From NCBI GenBank assembly GCA_036488085.1, contig DASXHZ010000061.1:18343-82342 (forward strand): a stretch of DNA of 64,000 nt, read 5' to 3'. The stretch's first letter is position 1, and the number at the start of each line of letters is the position of its first letter. Both the position numbers and the translations under genes were made by a program. Source of the DNA: DASXHZ01 sp036488085. GTDB taxonomy: Bacteria > Acidobacteriota > Thermoanaerobaculia > Gp7-AA8. The notes below the pieces were generated by a model. The model was given only the letters and a program-made list of their open reading frames with translations, was not told the origin of the DNA and ran no database searches. Shown here piece by piece: positions 21,058-29,487 of this stretch.

Positions 21058-21992
21058 TGGGTCGTGCAGTCATCACCGGCGGAGCGGGATTCGTCGGGTC
21101 GCATCTTTGCGACCTCTTCCTCGCGCGCGGCCACGAGGTGATCTGCATCGACAACTTCCTCACCGGCTCGCCGGAGAACGTCAAGCACCTCTTCGGACAC
21201 GACGGCTTCTCGTTCATTAAACACGACGTCACGAACTACATCTACGTCGAGGGGCACGTCGACTACGTCCTGCATTTCGCGTCGCCCGCGAGCCCGATCG
21301 ACTATCTCGAGAAGCCGATCCAGACGCTGAAAGTCGGCTCCCTCGGCACACACAAAACGCTCGGCCTCGCGAAAGACAAGAACGCCCGATATCTTCTCGC
21401 GTCGACGTCGGAGACCTATGGCGATCCGCTCGTGCATCCGCAGAAAGAGGACTACTGGGGCAACGTGAACCCGGTCGGTCCCCGCGGCGTCTACGACGAG
21501 GCGAAGCGCTTCGCCGAGGCGATGACCATGGCGTACCACCGCTTCCACGGCGTGCAGACGCGGATCGTCCGCATCTTCAACACCTACGGCGAGCGGATGC
21601 GGATCAACGATGGCCGCGTCGTCCCAGCGTTCATCTCGCAGTCGCTGAAAAACGAGCCGCTAACCGTCTTCGGCGACGGCTCGCAGACGCGCTCTTTCTG
21701 CTACGTCTCCGACCTGGTCGACGGCATCTACCGCCTCCTGATGTCGGAGGAAGTGAACCCAACGAACATCGGCAACCCGGCCGAGATGACGGTGCTGCAG
21801 TTTGCGGAGCGCATCAAAGCTCTCACCGGCACCAGCGCTCCGATCGAGTTCCGCCCCCTCCCGGTCGACGACCCGAAAGTGCGCCGCCCCGACATCACGA
21901 AAGCCCGCACCCTCCTCGGCTGGGAACCGCGCGTCCCGCTCGACGAAGGCCTCACGCGGACGATCGAATACTTCCGCACTGTCGTTGCGTAG
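21057..21992 (+). CDS. UDP-glucuronate decarboxylase (extended SDR, UXS type)
   Basis: This 311-residue extended short-chain dehydrogenase has NAD-binding GGAGFVGSH (about 8-16), HFASPASP, the STSETYGDP serine motif and catalytic Y-x3-K in VYDEAKRF. SETYGDP with ASPASPxDY is typical of UDP-xylose synthases. The GTG start overlaps the ugd stop. The product is probably UDP-xylose. A closely related dTDP-glucose or UDP-glucose epimerase activity is less likely, given the neighbour. Confidence 0.88.
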   Translation: MGRAVITGGAGFVGSHLCDLFLARGHEVICIDNFLTGSPENVKHLFGHDGFSFIKHDVTNYIYVEGHVDYVLHFASPASPIDYLEKPIQTLKVGSLGTHKTLGLAKDKNARYLLASTSETYGDPLVHPQKEDYWGNVNPVGPRGVYDEAKRFAEAMTMAYHRFHGVQTRIVRIFNTYGERMRINDGRVVPAFISQSLKNEPLTVFGDGSQTRSFCYVSDLVDGIYRLLMSEEVNPTNIGNPAEMTVLQFAERIKALTGTSAPIEFRPLPVDDPKVRRPDITKARTLLGWEPRVPLDEGLTRTIEYFRTVVA

Positions 21993-22027
21993 CGGCCTCG
22001 ATCGCGCCTGAGGCGTATCATCGCCAT

Positions 22028-22468
22028 ATGGCGTCAGCGAAAACGTGGGCGCGCGAGTGGCGCGTCTTTCTGGAGTTCGTCGCAGGTTTCTGCGGGACGA
22101 TCTTCTTTCACCAGCCGGCGGTGTGGCTCCTCCACATCGCGGGCGTCACGCCGCGGACGCCGTACGTCATGACCCAGGTGCCTCCATTCGGCGTCCCGTC
22201 GGTCATCTCGCTGGCGTTCTGGGGCGGCGTATGGGGACTGATCCTCATCCCCGCAATCGCGAGGATCAAGAACGAGGGCGCGTACTTCCTCGCAGCCATC
22301 CTGTTCGGCGCGATCTTCCCGACCCTCGTCGCCGCCTACATCCTCGCGCCGATCAAGCACCAGCCGGTCCCGCACACGCCGTCGAACGTGATTCTCGGCC
22401 TCACGGTCAACGGCGCATGGGGCCTCGGCACCGCGCTCTTCTTCCGCTTCTTCGCGCGCTCGCGTTAG
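22028..22468 (+). CDS. Small polytopic membrane protein, function unknown
   Basis: This 146-residue protein has about four hydrophobic segments (FVAGFCGTIFFHQPAVWLLHIAG, VISLAFWGGVWGLILIPAIA, YFLAAILFGAIFPTLVAAYIL, VILGLTVNGAWGLGTALFF). The pattern, with an early FFHQ motif and a Gly-rich last helix, resembles small uncharacterised membrane proteins of soil bacteria. I do not recognise a named family. It stands alone between the nucleotide-sugar genes and a convergent dioxygenase-like gene. Confidence 0.75.
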   Translation: MASAKTWAREWRVFLEFVAGFCGTIFFHQPAVWLLHIAGVTPRTPYVMTQVPPFGVPSVISLAFWGGVWGLILIPAIARIKNEGAYFLAAILFGAIFPTLVAAYILAPIKHQPVPHTPSNVILGLTVNGAWGLGTALFFRFFARSR

Positions 22469-22474
22469 CTCCCC

Positions 22475-22981
22475 TCATTCTTCCCCCTCCTTGCCGAGGT
22501 GAAAGTCGCGAGTGCAGCGGAGGACGCCTTTGCCGCCAGGCGTGAGACGGCAGATCGCCTGCGGCTGTTTTGCGCGCTGTGCGGCGCTCAGCAGCGGGTC
22601 GTCGGCGAAATAGAGGATTGCGTATTCGTGCGGGCCGGTCGGCGGCCGCAGCTCGAAGTGGATGTGCGCAGGTTGCGAACGATTCGGATATGGAGCGGGC
22701 CGGATGGTCTCGATGTCGTAGGAGCCGTGGTCGTCGGTGCGGAGCGATCCGCGCAGCCGCGGCGGCGCCGTGTCGCTGTACATCGAACCGTCCGCGCGGT
22801 ACAGGCCATGCGCGTCGGTGTGATACGCGACGATCGTGACGTGCGGAACGGGATGCCCGCTTGCGTCGAGGACGCGGCCGCTGACGACGATCCGCTGCCC
22901 CGGCTCGCTCAGCGGCGCGAGGAGGAGGTGGGACGGGGAGAAGAAGAGCGACATGAGAGCGAGGAGAATGACGTTGTTCAT
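22475..22981 (-). CDS. Secreted intradiol-dioxygenase-like beta-sandwich protein
   Basis: This is a 168-residue protein from the ATG at 22981; a GTG 15 nt upstream is possible. A hydrophobic signal-like N-terminus precedes an intradiol dioxygenase fold: VSGRVLDASGHPVPHVTIVAYHTDAHGLY, DHGSYDIETIRPAPYP and HIHFEL. The HIH pair and a preceding Tyr (PAPYP) correspond to iron ligands of protocatechuate dioxygenase. The second ligand Tyr is not obvious, so catalysis is uncertain. Secreted proteins of this type are often annotated as dioxygenases, but some may act only as carbohydrate-binding or surface proteins. Confidence 0.7.
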   Translation of the reverse strand: MNNVILLALMSLFFSPSHLLLAPLSEPGQRIVVSGRVLDASGHPVPHVTIVAYHTDAHGLYRADGSMYSDTAPPRLRGSLRTDDHGSYDIETIRPAPYPNRSQPAHIHFELRPPTGPHEYAILYFADDPLLSAAQRAKQPQAICRLTPGGKGVLRCTRDFHLGKEGEE

Positions 22982-23010
22982 GCGCTCAAGACGCACTCTT
23001 GCCGCGGAGC

Positions 23011-23024
23011 GTTAACGTGTTAAC
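23011..23024. promoter_or_regulatory. GTTAAC-GT-GTTAAC symmetric site in divergent promoter region
   Basis: Two GTTAAC palindromes, 2 bp apart, lie in the 69-bp gap between the dioxygenase-like gene (leftward) and the sigma factor gene (rightward). Such symmetry suits a dimeric repressor or an overlapping -10 element. It is inferred from position and sequence only. Confidence 0.35.
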
Positions 23025-23050
23025 ACTCTCGCCGCGAGAACCGTCTTTCG

Positions 23051-23578
23051 ATGGTGGAGAGTGCTGCGCCGACTGATGCCGCGCTGGTGCGCGCCGCGCA
23101 ACGCGGTGACGTCCCGGCGTTCGAGTCGCTCTACACGCGCTATTCGCGCGTGGTCCACGGCATCGTCCTCGGGCGCATGGCCGCGAGCGACGTCGACGAC
23201 GTCGTCCAGGACGTGTTCATCACCGCGTACCAGAAGCTGCAAATGCTTCGCGAGCCTGCGGCATTCGCCGGATGGATCGCGCGGATCGCGCGCAACCGCG
23301 CCGAGGATTCGAGGAGAGGGGCGCTGGAGCGGATGGAGCTCGATCGGAAGACCGCGGCGAGCGCGAACCAGGACGACGCGGTCGATGCGGCGCGTGCGCT
23401 CGCCGCGATCCGGGCACTGCCGATTGCCTATCGCGAGACGCTGATGTTCCGCCTCGTCGAGGGGATGTCGGCCGACGAGATCGCGCAGCGCACCGGTCTC
23501 ACCTCGGGGTCGGTGCGCGTGAACCTCCATCGCGGCATGCGCCTCCTCCGCGAGGCGCTGGGAGTCACTGATGCCTGA
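23051..23578 (+). CDS. ECF-type RNA polymerase sigma factor
   Basis: This 175-residue protein has sigma region 2 (FESLYTRYSRVVHGIVLGRM then DVDDVVQDVFITAYQKL) and region 4 (LPIAYRETLMFRLVEGMSADEIAQRTGLTSGSVRVNLHRGMRLLR). It lacks regions 1 and 3, as ECF factors do. The stop codon overlaps the start of a FecR-domain membrane protein by 8 nt, which points to a sigma/anti-sigma or sigma/FecR signalling unit. No TonB receptor is adjacent, so the signal is not identified. Confidence 0.92.
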   Translation: MVESAAPTDAALVRAAQRGDVPAFESLYTRYSRVVHGIVLGRMAASDVDDVVQDVFITAYQKLQMLREPAAFAGWIARIARNRAEDSRRGALERMELDRKTAASANQDDAVDAARALAAIRALPIAYRETLMFRLVEGMSADEIAQRTGLTSGSVRVNLHRGMRLLREALGVTDA

Positions 23579-24512
23579 CGAAATGACTGACGAAGAACGC
23601 TTCGAAACACTGCTCGCGCGGTTCCGCGGTACGACGCCGATACCCGACTTCCGCGCCGTGCGGCAGGAAGCGCGCGCGCCACGCCGTTGGCTGTATGCCG
23701 TCGCCGCGGCGATCGTGATCGCGATCGGAATCGGCCTGCTCGTTCCGCGGCCGCGAACGTTGCGCGATGGAGAGATCATGCAAACGAACCGCTCGAGGGT
23801 TCGCGTCAACGTGCCGTCGATCGGCACGGTCGACGTCCTGCCGCACACGACCCTCCAGCTTGTCGAGAGTAGCCGCGATCACTATCTCCTCGATCTGCGG
23901 CAAGGCTCCATCCACGCCAAGACCACGGCGCCTCCCGGTGTCTTCGTGGTCAACACGCCGAAAGCCACCGCCACCGACCTCGGGTGCGAGTACACATTGA
24001 CGGTCGGGCCGTCGGGTGTCGGCACACTTCACGTAACGGCGGGATGGGTGGGATTGCGATACGGCTTCACGCAGTCGCTGGTCCCTGCGAATGCACATGC
24101 TGAGATGGATGCTGACGGCAACCTCAGCGCACCGGTTTTCGACGACGCGCCGTTCAGAACAACCGATTCGCTCGACACGATCCTCCGCGAAGCGCGCAGA
24201 AAGGATGCCTTCACGCTCTTGAACCTCTTCCCGCGTGCGGCGAACGGCGACGCGCGCGCGCGCATCTATGATCGCCTGAACGCACTCGTGCCGGCGCCGC
24301 CGGGCATCACCCGCGAGACCGTGCGCGATCGTTGGACGACCGGCACGGTCGACCCGTGGTGGCCGCCCGTGCTGAAGGCGAGCGGCGTCACCGCGATCAA
24401 GAAGAATCGTGTGCGGGGCCGGCTCTCAGCCGGCCCGGGTCGGCTGAGAGCCGGCCCCACACACAATGCTGACGAAGCCTACGCGCCGCTGTCGTCCGCG
24501 GACGGTCCGTAG
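23571..24512 (+). CDS. FecR-domain membrane protein, probable sigma regulator
   Basis: This 313-residue protein has a cytoplasmic N-terminus, one membrane helix (about 42-60, YAVAAAIVIAIGIGLLVP) and a FecR-like beta domain (GTVDVLPHTTLQLVESS, LLDLRQGSIHAKTTAPPGVFVVNTPKATATDLG). FecR-type proteins control a partner ECF sigma factor across the membrane. The last roughly 35 residues read through a 52-bp hairpin element and into the antisense of the DinB gene. The native C-terminus may therefore have been replaced when the element inserted. Confidence 0.8.
   Translation: MPDEMTDEERFETLLARFRGTTPIPDFRAVRQEARAPRRWLYAVAAAIVIAIGIGLLVPRPRTLRDGEIMQTNRSRVRVNVPSIGTVDVLPHTTLQLVESSRDHYLLDLRQGSIHAKTTAPPGVFVVNTPKATATDLGCEYTLTVGPSGVGTLHVTAGWVGLRYGFTQSLVPANAHAEMDADGNLSAPVFDDAPFRTTDSLDTILREARRKDAFTLLNLFPRAANGDARARIYDRLNALVPAPPGITRETVRDRWTTGTVDPWWPPVLKASGVTAIKKNRVRGRLSAGPGRLRAGPTHNADEAYAPLSSADGP
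24411..24462. repeat. Long inverted repeat with 18-bp perfect core arms
   Basis: Perfect 18-bp arms at 24415-24432 and 24441-24458 flank an 8-nt loop, and GTG/CAC extends the stem beyond one mismatch. It lies at the convergent 3' ends of the FecR and DinB genes, where it could act as a bidirectional terminator. It is also read as the FecR C-terminal codons. Confidence 0.8.
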
Positions 24513-24973
24513 ATCGACGGTACCTTGCCGCCCATCGGACGGATGTACGCCGCAAGCTGGCCGCGGTGATGGACCATGTCGAAAATGTAGCCCCAGAACA
24601 TGTCTTCGACCGTCGTCTCCCACACCGTCTGGCCGCCCATGTTGAACTTCGCCGGGCCGCTCCACTTCGCCTCGTCGACGCTGCCGAGCTTCCCTTCTAG
24701 CGCCTTCGCGTTGCGCTCGAACGTCGATGCAATCTCTTCCGTCGACGCCGGGCACGCCGGCACGACGAACTCGATGGTGCCGTTGTCGAGGAGGTCCGAG
24801 AGGTTCCCGGCCTCGACCGCCAACTGCCATGCGAGCGCGCCGGCCGGCGTGCACTTGTCGTGCGGCTTGTAGCCGAGCTGCTCGCCCGGCAGTGCGCGGA
24901 TCACCCTCAGAAATACCGGAACCTCGGGCGTCCAGCGCTGCGCCCAGAATTCAGGGGTCGATTTCGTGGCCAT
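24479..24973 (-). CDS. DinB-family protein
   Basis: This 164-residue four-helix-bundle protein is of the DinB/YfiT type. The conserved metal-site histidines fit HDK in the first part and the HHRGQLAAYIR motif (about residues 136-146). Members bind a divalent metal and include thiol-dependent transferases. The substrate is unknown. It ends 12 nt from purA in the same direction and may be co-transcribed. Its 3' end overlaps the FecR gene by 34 nt on the other strand. Confidence 0.85.
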   Translation of the reverse strand: MATKSTPEFWAQRWTPEVPVFLRVIRALPGEQLGYKPHDKCTPAGALAWQLAVEAGNLSDLLDNGTIEFVVPACPASTEEIASTFERNAKALEGKLGSVDEAKWSGPAKFNMGGQTVWETTVEDMFWGYIFDMVHHRGQLAAYIRPMGGKVPSIYGPSADDSGA

Positions 24974-24985
24974 GTTGTCCTCCTC

Positions 24986-26260
24986 CTAACGAACGATCGT
25001 CTCTTCGCGGCGCGGCCCGGTCGAGATGATCGAGACCTTCGCGCCGCTCTCGTCTTCGATGAAGCGGACGTAGTCCTTCGCTTCCTGCGGCAGCTCGGCG
25101 TACGAAGTCACGCCCGCCGTCGAGCGGTTCCAGCCTTTGAACGTCCGGTACTCCGGCTTGTAGTCGTGATGTTCGACCGCGAATGCCGGGAACGTCTTCC
25201 ACGGCGCACCGTGGACGTTGTACCCCGTGCAGACGCTGATCTCTTCGAACTGGTCGAGCACGTCGAGCTTTGTCAGCGCGATCTCGTCGATGCCGTTCAG
25301 CATCGCCGAGGTACGGAGCACCGCGAGGTCGAGCCAGCCGGTGCGGCGCGGGCGGCCGGTCACCGTGCCGAACTCGTTGCCGCGCGTGCGGAGATGCTCG
25401 CCATGCTCGTCCTCGAGCTCCGTCGGGAACGCCCCGCCGCCGACGCGCGTCGTATACGCCTTCACCACGCCGATGACCTTGTTGATGTGCTTTGGCGCGA
25501 CGCCGAGGCCGGTGCAGATGCCGCCGACTACCGTGTTCGACGACGTGACGTACGGGTACGTGCCGTGGTCGATATCGAGCATCATCCCCTGCGCCCCCTC
25601 GAACATCACCGTCTTCTTCGCGCGGATCTGTTCGTTGATGAGCAGCGGTCCGTTCACGATGCGGGGCGAGAGGATCTCGCCGAAGAGGGCGTAGTCGTCG
25701 AAGAGTTTCTTCGGATCGAACGTCTCTTTGCCGTATACCGTCCAGAGCACCGGGTTCTTCTCGGCGCAGGCGAATTCGATCTTGGTGCGGAGCGTGTCCC
25801 TATCGCGAAGGTCGGCAACGCGGATGCCGTAGCGGCTGACCTTCGTCTCGTACGCCGGCCCGATGCCGCGGCCGGTCGTGCCGATCTTCGCTTCGCCCGC
25901 CGCCTCCTCCCGCGCCAGGTCGAGCGCGCGGTGGTAGGGGAGGATGACGTGCGCCGAGTCGGCGATCTTGAGGTTGCCGTCGATGACGACGCCGAGTTGC
26001 CGCAGGCCGTCGATCTCCTGCAGCAGCGCCTCCGGGTCGATCACCATCCCATTGCCGAGGAGGCAGAGCTTGTTCGGGTGGAGGATGCCGGAGGGGATGA
26101 GCCGTAGCGCGAAGTGCTGGTCGGCGAATTTGACCGTGTGGCCGGCGTTGTGGCCGCCCTGATAACGGGCCACGACGTCGAACTGCTCGCACAGCAGGTC
26201 GACGATTTTTCCCTTGCCCTCGTCACCCCACTGGGCGCCGATTACGGCCACGTTCGCCAT
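24986..26260 (-). CDS. purA: Adenylosuccinate synthetase
   Basis: This 424-residue enzyme makes adenylosuccinate from IMP, aspartate and GTP, the first step from IMP to AMP. The N-terminal GTP loop is GAQWGDEGKGKIVD (residues 8-21). GHNAGHTVKF, the IMP-binding GTTGRGIGPAYETKVSRYGIRV and KAYTTRVGGGAFPTE are all present. Length is normal. The DinB-like gene follows in the same direction. It is divergent from the cysteine dioxygenase gene, with a 117-bp gap. Confidence 0.97.
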   Translation of the reverse strand: MANVAVIGAQWGDEGKGKIVDLLCEQFDVVARYQGGHNAGHTVKFADQHFALRLIPSGILHPNKLCLLGNGMVIDPEALLQEIDGLRQLGVVIDGNLKIADSAHVILPYHRALDLAREEAAGEAKIGTTGRGIGPAYETKVSRYGIRVADLRDRDTLRTKIEFACAEKNPVLWTVYGKETFDPKKLFDDYALFGEILSPRIVNGPLLINEQIRAKKTVMFEGAQGMMLDIDHGTYPYVTSSNTVVGGICTGLGVAPKHINKVIGVVKAYTTRVGGGAFPTELEDEHGEHLRTRGNEFGTVTGRPRRTGWLDLAVLRTSAMLNGIDEIALTKLDVLDQFEEISVCTGYNVHGAPWKTFPAFAVEHHDYKPEYRTFKGWNRSTAGVTSYAELPQEAKDYVRFIEDESGAKVSIISTGPRREETIVR

Positions 26261-26377
26261 TGCGGCGCGGAGGGTAGCACGACTGGGTTGCCGGGTAGGC
26301 AGGCGGGCGTTTTCGCGCCCGAAAATTGCTGGCGACCCTTCGACGTTCTACACTCCGTAACCAAGGAGCCCCGCCTG

Positions 26378-27007
26378 ATGGATCTTCAGACCACCGTCCC
26401 CGCCGCGCCGCAGCCGATCTACTCCCCGACGCCGATTCCGGTCGAGCAATTCGTGGACGGCATCCGCGCGCTCTCGGAAGGACTCATCACGAAGCAGAAG
26501 ATTTACGACTACCTCGTGACCTACGAGATCAAGCCGGAGGACCTGGAGCGGTACAAGCAGTGGCTCCCCGACCGCCACACGCGCAACAAGATCTTCCGCA
26601 ACGACATGATCGAAGTCATGCTCATCTGCTGGCCGATCGGCGCCACCACGCCTCTCCACACGCACAACGGCCAACTCGGCTGGATGACGATGCTGGAAGG
26701 GAAGCTGGTCGTCGAGAACTACCACAAGCTCGCCTGCGACCGTCCGGAGAACCAGCAGGTCGTCGGCATGGACTGCCTCGCCGGCGCAACCCACATCGAG
26801 ATGGAGCACGTCGGCACCGAGGTCGCGGTGCCGAGCGGGCCGCTGAACACGGTGGACAAGACGCAGACCATCCACAAGATCGTCAACCCGGCCGGCGAGC
26901 GCGCAGTGTCGATGCACGTCTACTCGCGCCCGATCGACTCCTGCGTCGTGTTCGACCTCGAGGGCCAGCGCTGTTATCGCCGCGACCTGAAGTACGACAA
27001 CGAATGA
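26378..27007 (+). CDS. Cysteine dioxygenase family protein
   Basis: This 209-residue cupin is of the type I cysteine dioxygenase family, which oxidises cysteine to cysteine sulfinate with an Fe(II) held by three histidines. H94 and H96 lie in TPLHTHNGQLGWMTMLEGKL, and the third ligand fits TIHKIVN. About 40 N-terminal residues are a Pro-rich leader plus a helical segment. The ATG at 26378 follows CCAAGGAGCC at 14-8 nt. The kbl gene follows after 95 bp occupied by a heptamer repeat. Confidence 0.83.
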   Translation: MDLQTTVPAAPQPIYSPTPIPVEQFVDGIRALSEGLITKQKIYDYLVTYEIKPEDLERYKQWLPDRHTRNKIFRNDMIEVMLICWPIGATTPLHTHNGQLGWMTMLEGKLVVENYHKLACDRPENQQVVGMDCLAGATHIEMEHVGTEVAVPSGPLNTVDKTQTIHKIVNPAGERAVSMHVYSRPIDSCVVFDLEGQRCYRRDLKYDNE

Positions 27008-27008
27008 A

Positions 27009-27086
27009 GTGCGCAGTGCGCAGTGCGCAGCGCGCAGGTCGTTCATTCACCTCTGCGCACCGCGCTCTGTCCGCTGCGCTCTGAAG
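27009..27086. repeat. Heptamer array, inverted arms (GTGCGCA)
   Basis: Left arm: GTGCGCA three times then GCGCGCA (27009-27036). After a 15-bp spacer the right arm reads TCTGCGC, ACCGCGC, TCTGTCC, GCTGCGC, TCTGAAG (27052-27086). The unit length is exactly 7 bp on both sides, and CTGCGCA pairs with TGCGCAG. It separates the cysteine dioxygenase and kbl genes. Confidence 0.8.
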
Positions 27087-27102
27087 GGAGCGCAACGCAT
27101 TC

Positions 27103-28287
27103 ATGTCTCTCCTCACCACCCTGGAAGCTGAGCTGGACCAAATGTCCAAGTCCGGCACGCTCAAACACGAGCTGCCGTTGAAATCGCCGCAAGGCCCGGT
27201 CGTCGAAGTCGAAGGAAAAGGCGAGGTCATCATGCTGACCTCGAACAACTACCTCGGGCTCGCCGACCACCCGGCCATCGTGGAAGCGGCGGAAAAAGCG
27301 GAGCGCGATTTCGGCTACGGCCTCGCGTCGGTCCGCTTCATCTGCGGTACCCAGACCATCCATCGCACGCTCGAAGAGCGGATCGCCCAGTTCTTCGGCA
27401 CCGAGGACACCATCCTGTATGGCTCGTGCTGGAACGCGAATGAGGGACTCTTCCAGACCGTCGCGCTGGAGCAGGACGCCATCATCTCCGACGAGCTGAA
27501 TCACGCCTCGATCATCGACGGCATCCGCCTCGCGAAGGCGCGCAAGGAGCGCTACAAGAACCGCGACATCGCCGACCTCCGCCGCGCCCTGGAGGCGACC
27601 AAGGACACCCGCAACAAGCTCGTCATGACCGACGGCGTCTTCTCGATGGAGGGCTCCCTCGCGCCGCTCGCGGAGATGGTCGACGTCGCGCACGAGTACG
27701 GCGCATTCCTGGTCGTCGACGACTCCCACGGCACCGGCGTCCTCGGCAAGACCGGCCGCGGCACGCACGAGGAGCTCGGCGTCTTCGGCAAGATCGACGC
27801 GCATACCTCGACCCTCGGGAAGGCGCTCGGCGGCTCGCACGGCGGCTTTACTACCGGCCCGAAGACACTCGTCGAGTACCTGCGCCAGAAGTCGCGCCCC
27901 TACCTCTTCTCGAACACGCTGCCGCCCGCCGTCGTGATGGGCTCCCTCGCCGCGCTCGACCTGCTCGAGAACGACGCGTCATTCGTCACGCGCCTGCGCG
28001 AGAACACGACGTACTTCCGCGATGAGCTCACCAAACGCGGCATCAAAGTCCGCGAAGGAATCCACCCCATCGTCCCGATCATGATCGGCGACACCGCGAA
28101 GGCGATCGCCATGTCGGCCGAGCTCCTCGACCGCGGCGTCTACGTCAGCGGCTTCGGCTTCCCCGTCGTCCCCCAAGGCGCCGCCCGCCTCCGCTGCCAG
28201 ATCAGCGCCGCCCACACCCGCGAGCACCTCGACCGCGCGATCAATGCGATCGTCGAGGTAGCACAGAAGTTCGAAGTCGTGGCGTAG
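27103..28287 (+). CDS. kbl: Glycine C-acetyltransferase (2-amino-3-ketobutyrate CoA ligase)
   Basis: This 394-residue PLP enzyme of the alpha-oxoamine synthase family links glycine and acetyl-CoA with 2-amino-3-oxobutyrate in threonine breakdown. The segments GLASVRFICGTQTIHRTLE, SDELNHASIIDGIRL, VDDSHGTGVLG and SRPYLFSNTLPPA follow Kbl rather than BioF or HemA. The PLP Lys is K240 in TSTLGKALGG. GGGAG lies 14 nt before the ATG. No tdh gene is adjacent. The upstream neighbour is a cysteine dioxygenase. Confidence 0.9.
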   Translation: MSLLTTLEAELDQMSKSGTLKHELPLKSPQGPVVEVEGKGEVIMLTSNNYLGLADHPAIVEAAEKAERDFGYGLASVRFICGTQTIHRTLEERIAQFFGTEDTILYGSCWNANEGLFQTVALEQDAIISDELNHASIIDGIRLAKARKERYKNRDIADLRRALEATKDTRNKLVMTDGVFSMEGSLAPLAEMVDVAHEYGAFLVVDDSHGTGVLGKTGRGTHEELGVFGKIDAHTSTLGKALGGSHGGFTTGPKTLVEYLRQKSRPYLFSNTLPPAVVMGSLAALDLLENDASFVTRLRENTTYFRDELTKRGIKVREGIHPIVPIMIGDTAKAIAMSAELLDRGVYVSGFGFPVVPQGAARLRCQISAAHTREHLDRAINAIVEVAQKFEVVA

Positions 28288-28298
28288 GCCTCGGTGGG

Positions 28299-28427
28299 GA
28301 GCGGACGGCCGTCCGCTCAGCGCGGCGCCAGCCGCGCAACCCGGGCGCTGCTCGCGAGGGTAGATCGTGCCCTTCGGAAGGGCCAAGCCGCATCATGTGT
28401 GCGAGCGGGCGCGCGCGACGCGCGCCC
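28299..28427. repeat. Cluster of three GC-rich hairpins after kbl
   Basis: A 20-bp palindrome GAGCGGACGGCCGTCCGCTC (28299-28318) is followed by GCGCGGC/GCCGCGC (28320-28337) and then GGGCGCGCG/CGCGCGCCC around CGA (28407-28427). The 213-bp gap between kbl and the next gene holds nothing else recognisable. The first two hairpins resemble the element at 38448-38530. Confidence 0.6.
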
Positions 28428-28500
28428 GGTCGTTCTCATGAGCCGAGCGGGTGGCGGCTGTATTCACCCTCCCAATGTGTCATTCATCCATAATGAAGCA

Positions 28501-29385
28501 ATGCCTGTAGCGTGCTCCTCGCTCATTTACGTTCCGGTCGGACCGGCGACGCGTTTTGAATTCCTGCTCGACACCCTCCGCTCGATCGAGCGATTTGCCG
28601 ATCCGCGGCACCGGCTCCTTCTCGTCGACGACTCCGCCGAGGGGCTCGGAGCACGGGCGAAAGAGGCGATGCCGGAGATCGACGTTCTCGTTCTCCGCGA
28701 GTCCGGCAGTGAGGCCGCGTACAACGTCGACGGCGGCCTTTTCGTGAAGGTGGCGCGGACGGTTCGATACGCGACGACGACCTACTCGTTTCAGGCGCTG
28801 ATGCGCCTCGACACCGATGCCCTGATGTGCAATCCTGGAGCGGACACGAGGGCCATCGAGCTCCTGGGCTCCGATCCCCGATTGGGCATGGTCGGCAGCT
28901 TTCGCACCCGCTGCGACGGCCACAATCGCGCCGCCGACTTCCCAGGGATCGCAAAGCTCGTAAGGCGGAACGAGACCTCGCCCGACGAAGAACTGGCCAG
29001 CGTGATGCGATCTCTCTTGAGCGAGGCTTGCGCGAACGGCTATGAATACGGCGAGCACGTCCTCGGGCCGGGCTCGATCATGAGCCGTGCGGCCTGCGAA
29101 GCCTTGTCGGCGTATACGCCCTACGGGGACGAACGATTCAGCAAGGCCTCGCTCTCCGAGGACCACCTTCACTCGATTTTCATCCGCGCCGTCGGTCTCG
29201 AGTCCGGAGATTTCGCCTGCGACGACTTTCCCCTCGGTGTGTGGTCCGAGAACATCGAGTGGTCGCCCGAGGAGTTGGTACGGCGGGGAAAGTCGGTCGT
29301 GCACAGCGTGCGCGGCTACGGCGATTGGGACGAAGACGCCGTCCGCGCCGAATTCAGACGACTCGCGGCCGTCCCGCAGAGCTGA
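28501..29385 (+). CDS. Glycosyltransferase-like protein (GT-A type fold)
   Basis: This is a 294-residue protein from the ATG at 28501. It begins like GT-A enzymes (SSLIYVPVGPATRFEFLLDTLRSIERFADPRHRLLLVDDS) and has a DxD-like LMRLDTDALM at about residues 99-108. The rest matches no subfamily I know. DHLHSIFIRAVGLESGDFACDDFPLGV near the C-terminus may form the acceptor side. The frame is open further upstream, but that part overlaps the hairpin cluster. A role in surface polysaccharide is inferred from the deacetylase and glycosyltransferase nearby. Confidence 0.65.
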   Translation: MPVACSSLIYVPVGPATRFEFLLDTLRSIERFADPRHRLLLVDDSAEGLGARAKEAMPEIDVLVLRESGSEAAYNVDGGLFVKVARTVRYATTTYSFQALMRLDTDALMCNPGADTRAIELLGSDPRLGMVGSFRTRCDGHNRAADFPGIAKLVRRNETSPDEELASVMRSLLSEACANGYEYGEHVLGPGSIMSRAACEALSAYTPYGDERFSKASLSEDHLHSIFIRAVGLESGDFACDDFPLGVWSENIEWSPEELVRRGKSVVHSVRGYGDWDEDAVRAEFRRLAAVPQS

Positions 29386-29487
29386 GCCAGAGCCTTCGCT
29401 TCTGAGCCGTACTCCACCAGTGACTGGAACTCAGATCCCGCCATGTGTGGAGAATCGGCATGGCCCCTCATTTGTTACGATCACCGC

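Noticed and set aside
26378..28287. Sulfonolipid-type pathway (oxidised cysteine plus acyltransferase)
   Set aside because: The acyltransferase follows E. coli-type Kbl so closely in its substrate-site segments that a cysteate acyltransferase is unlikely.
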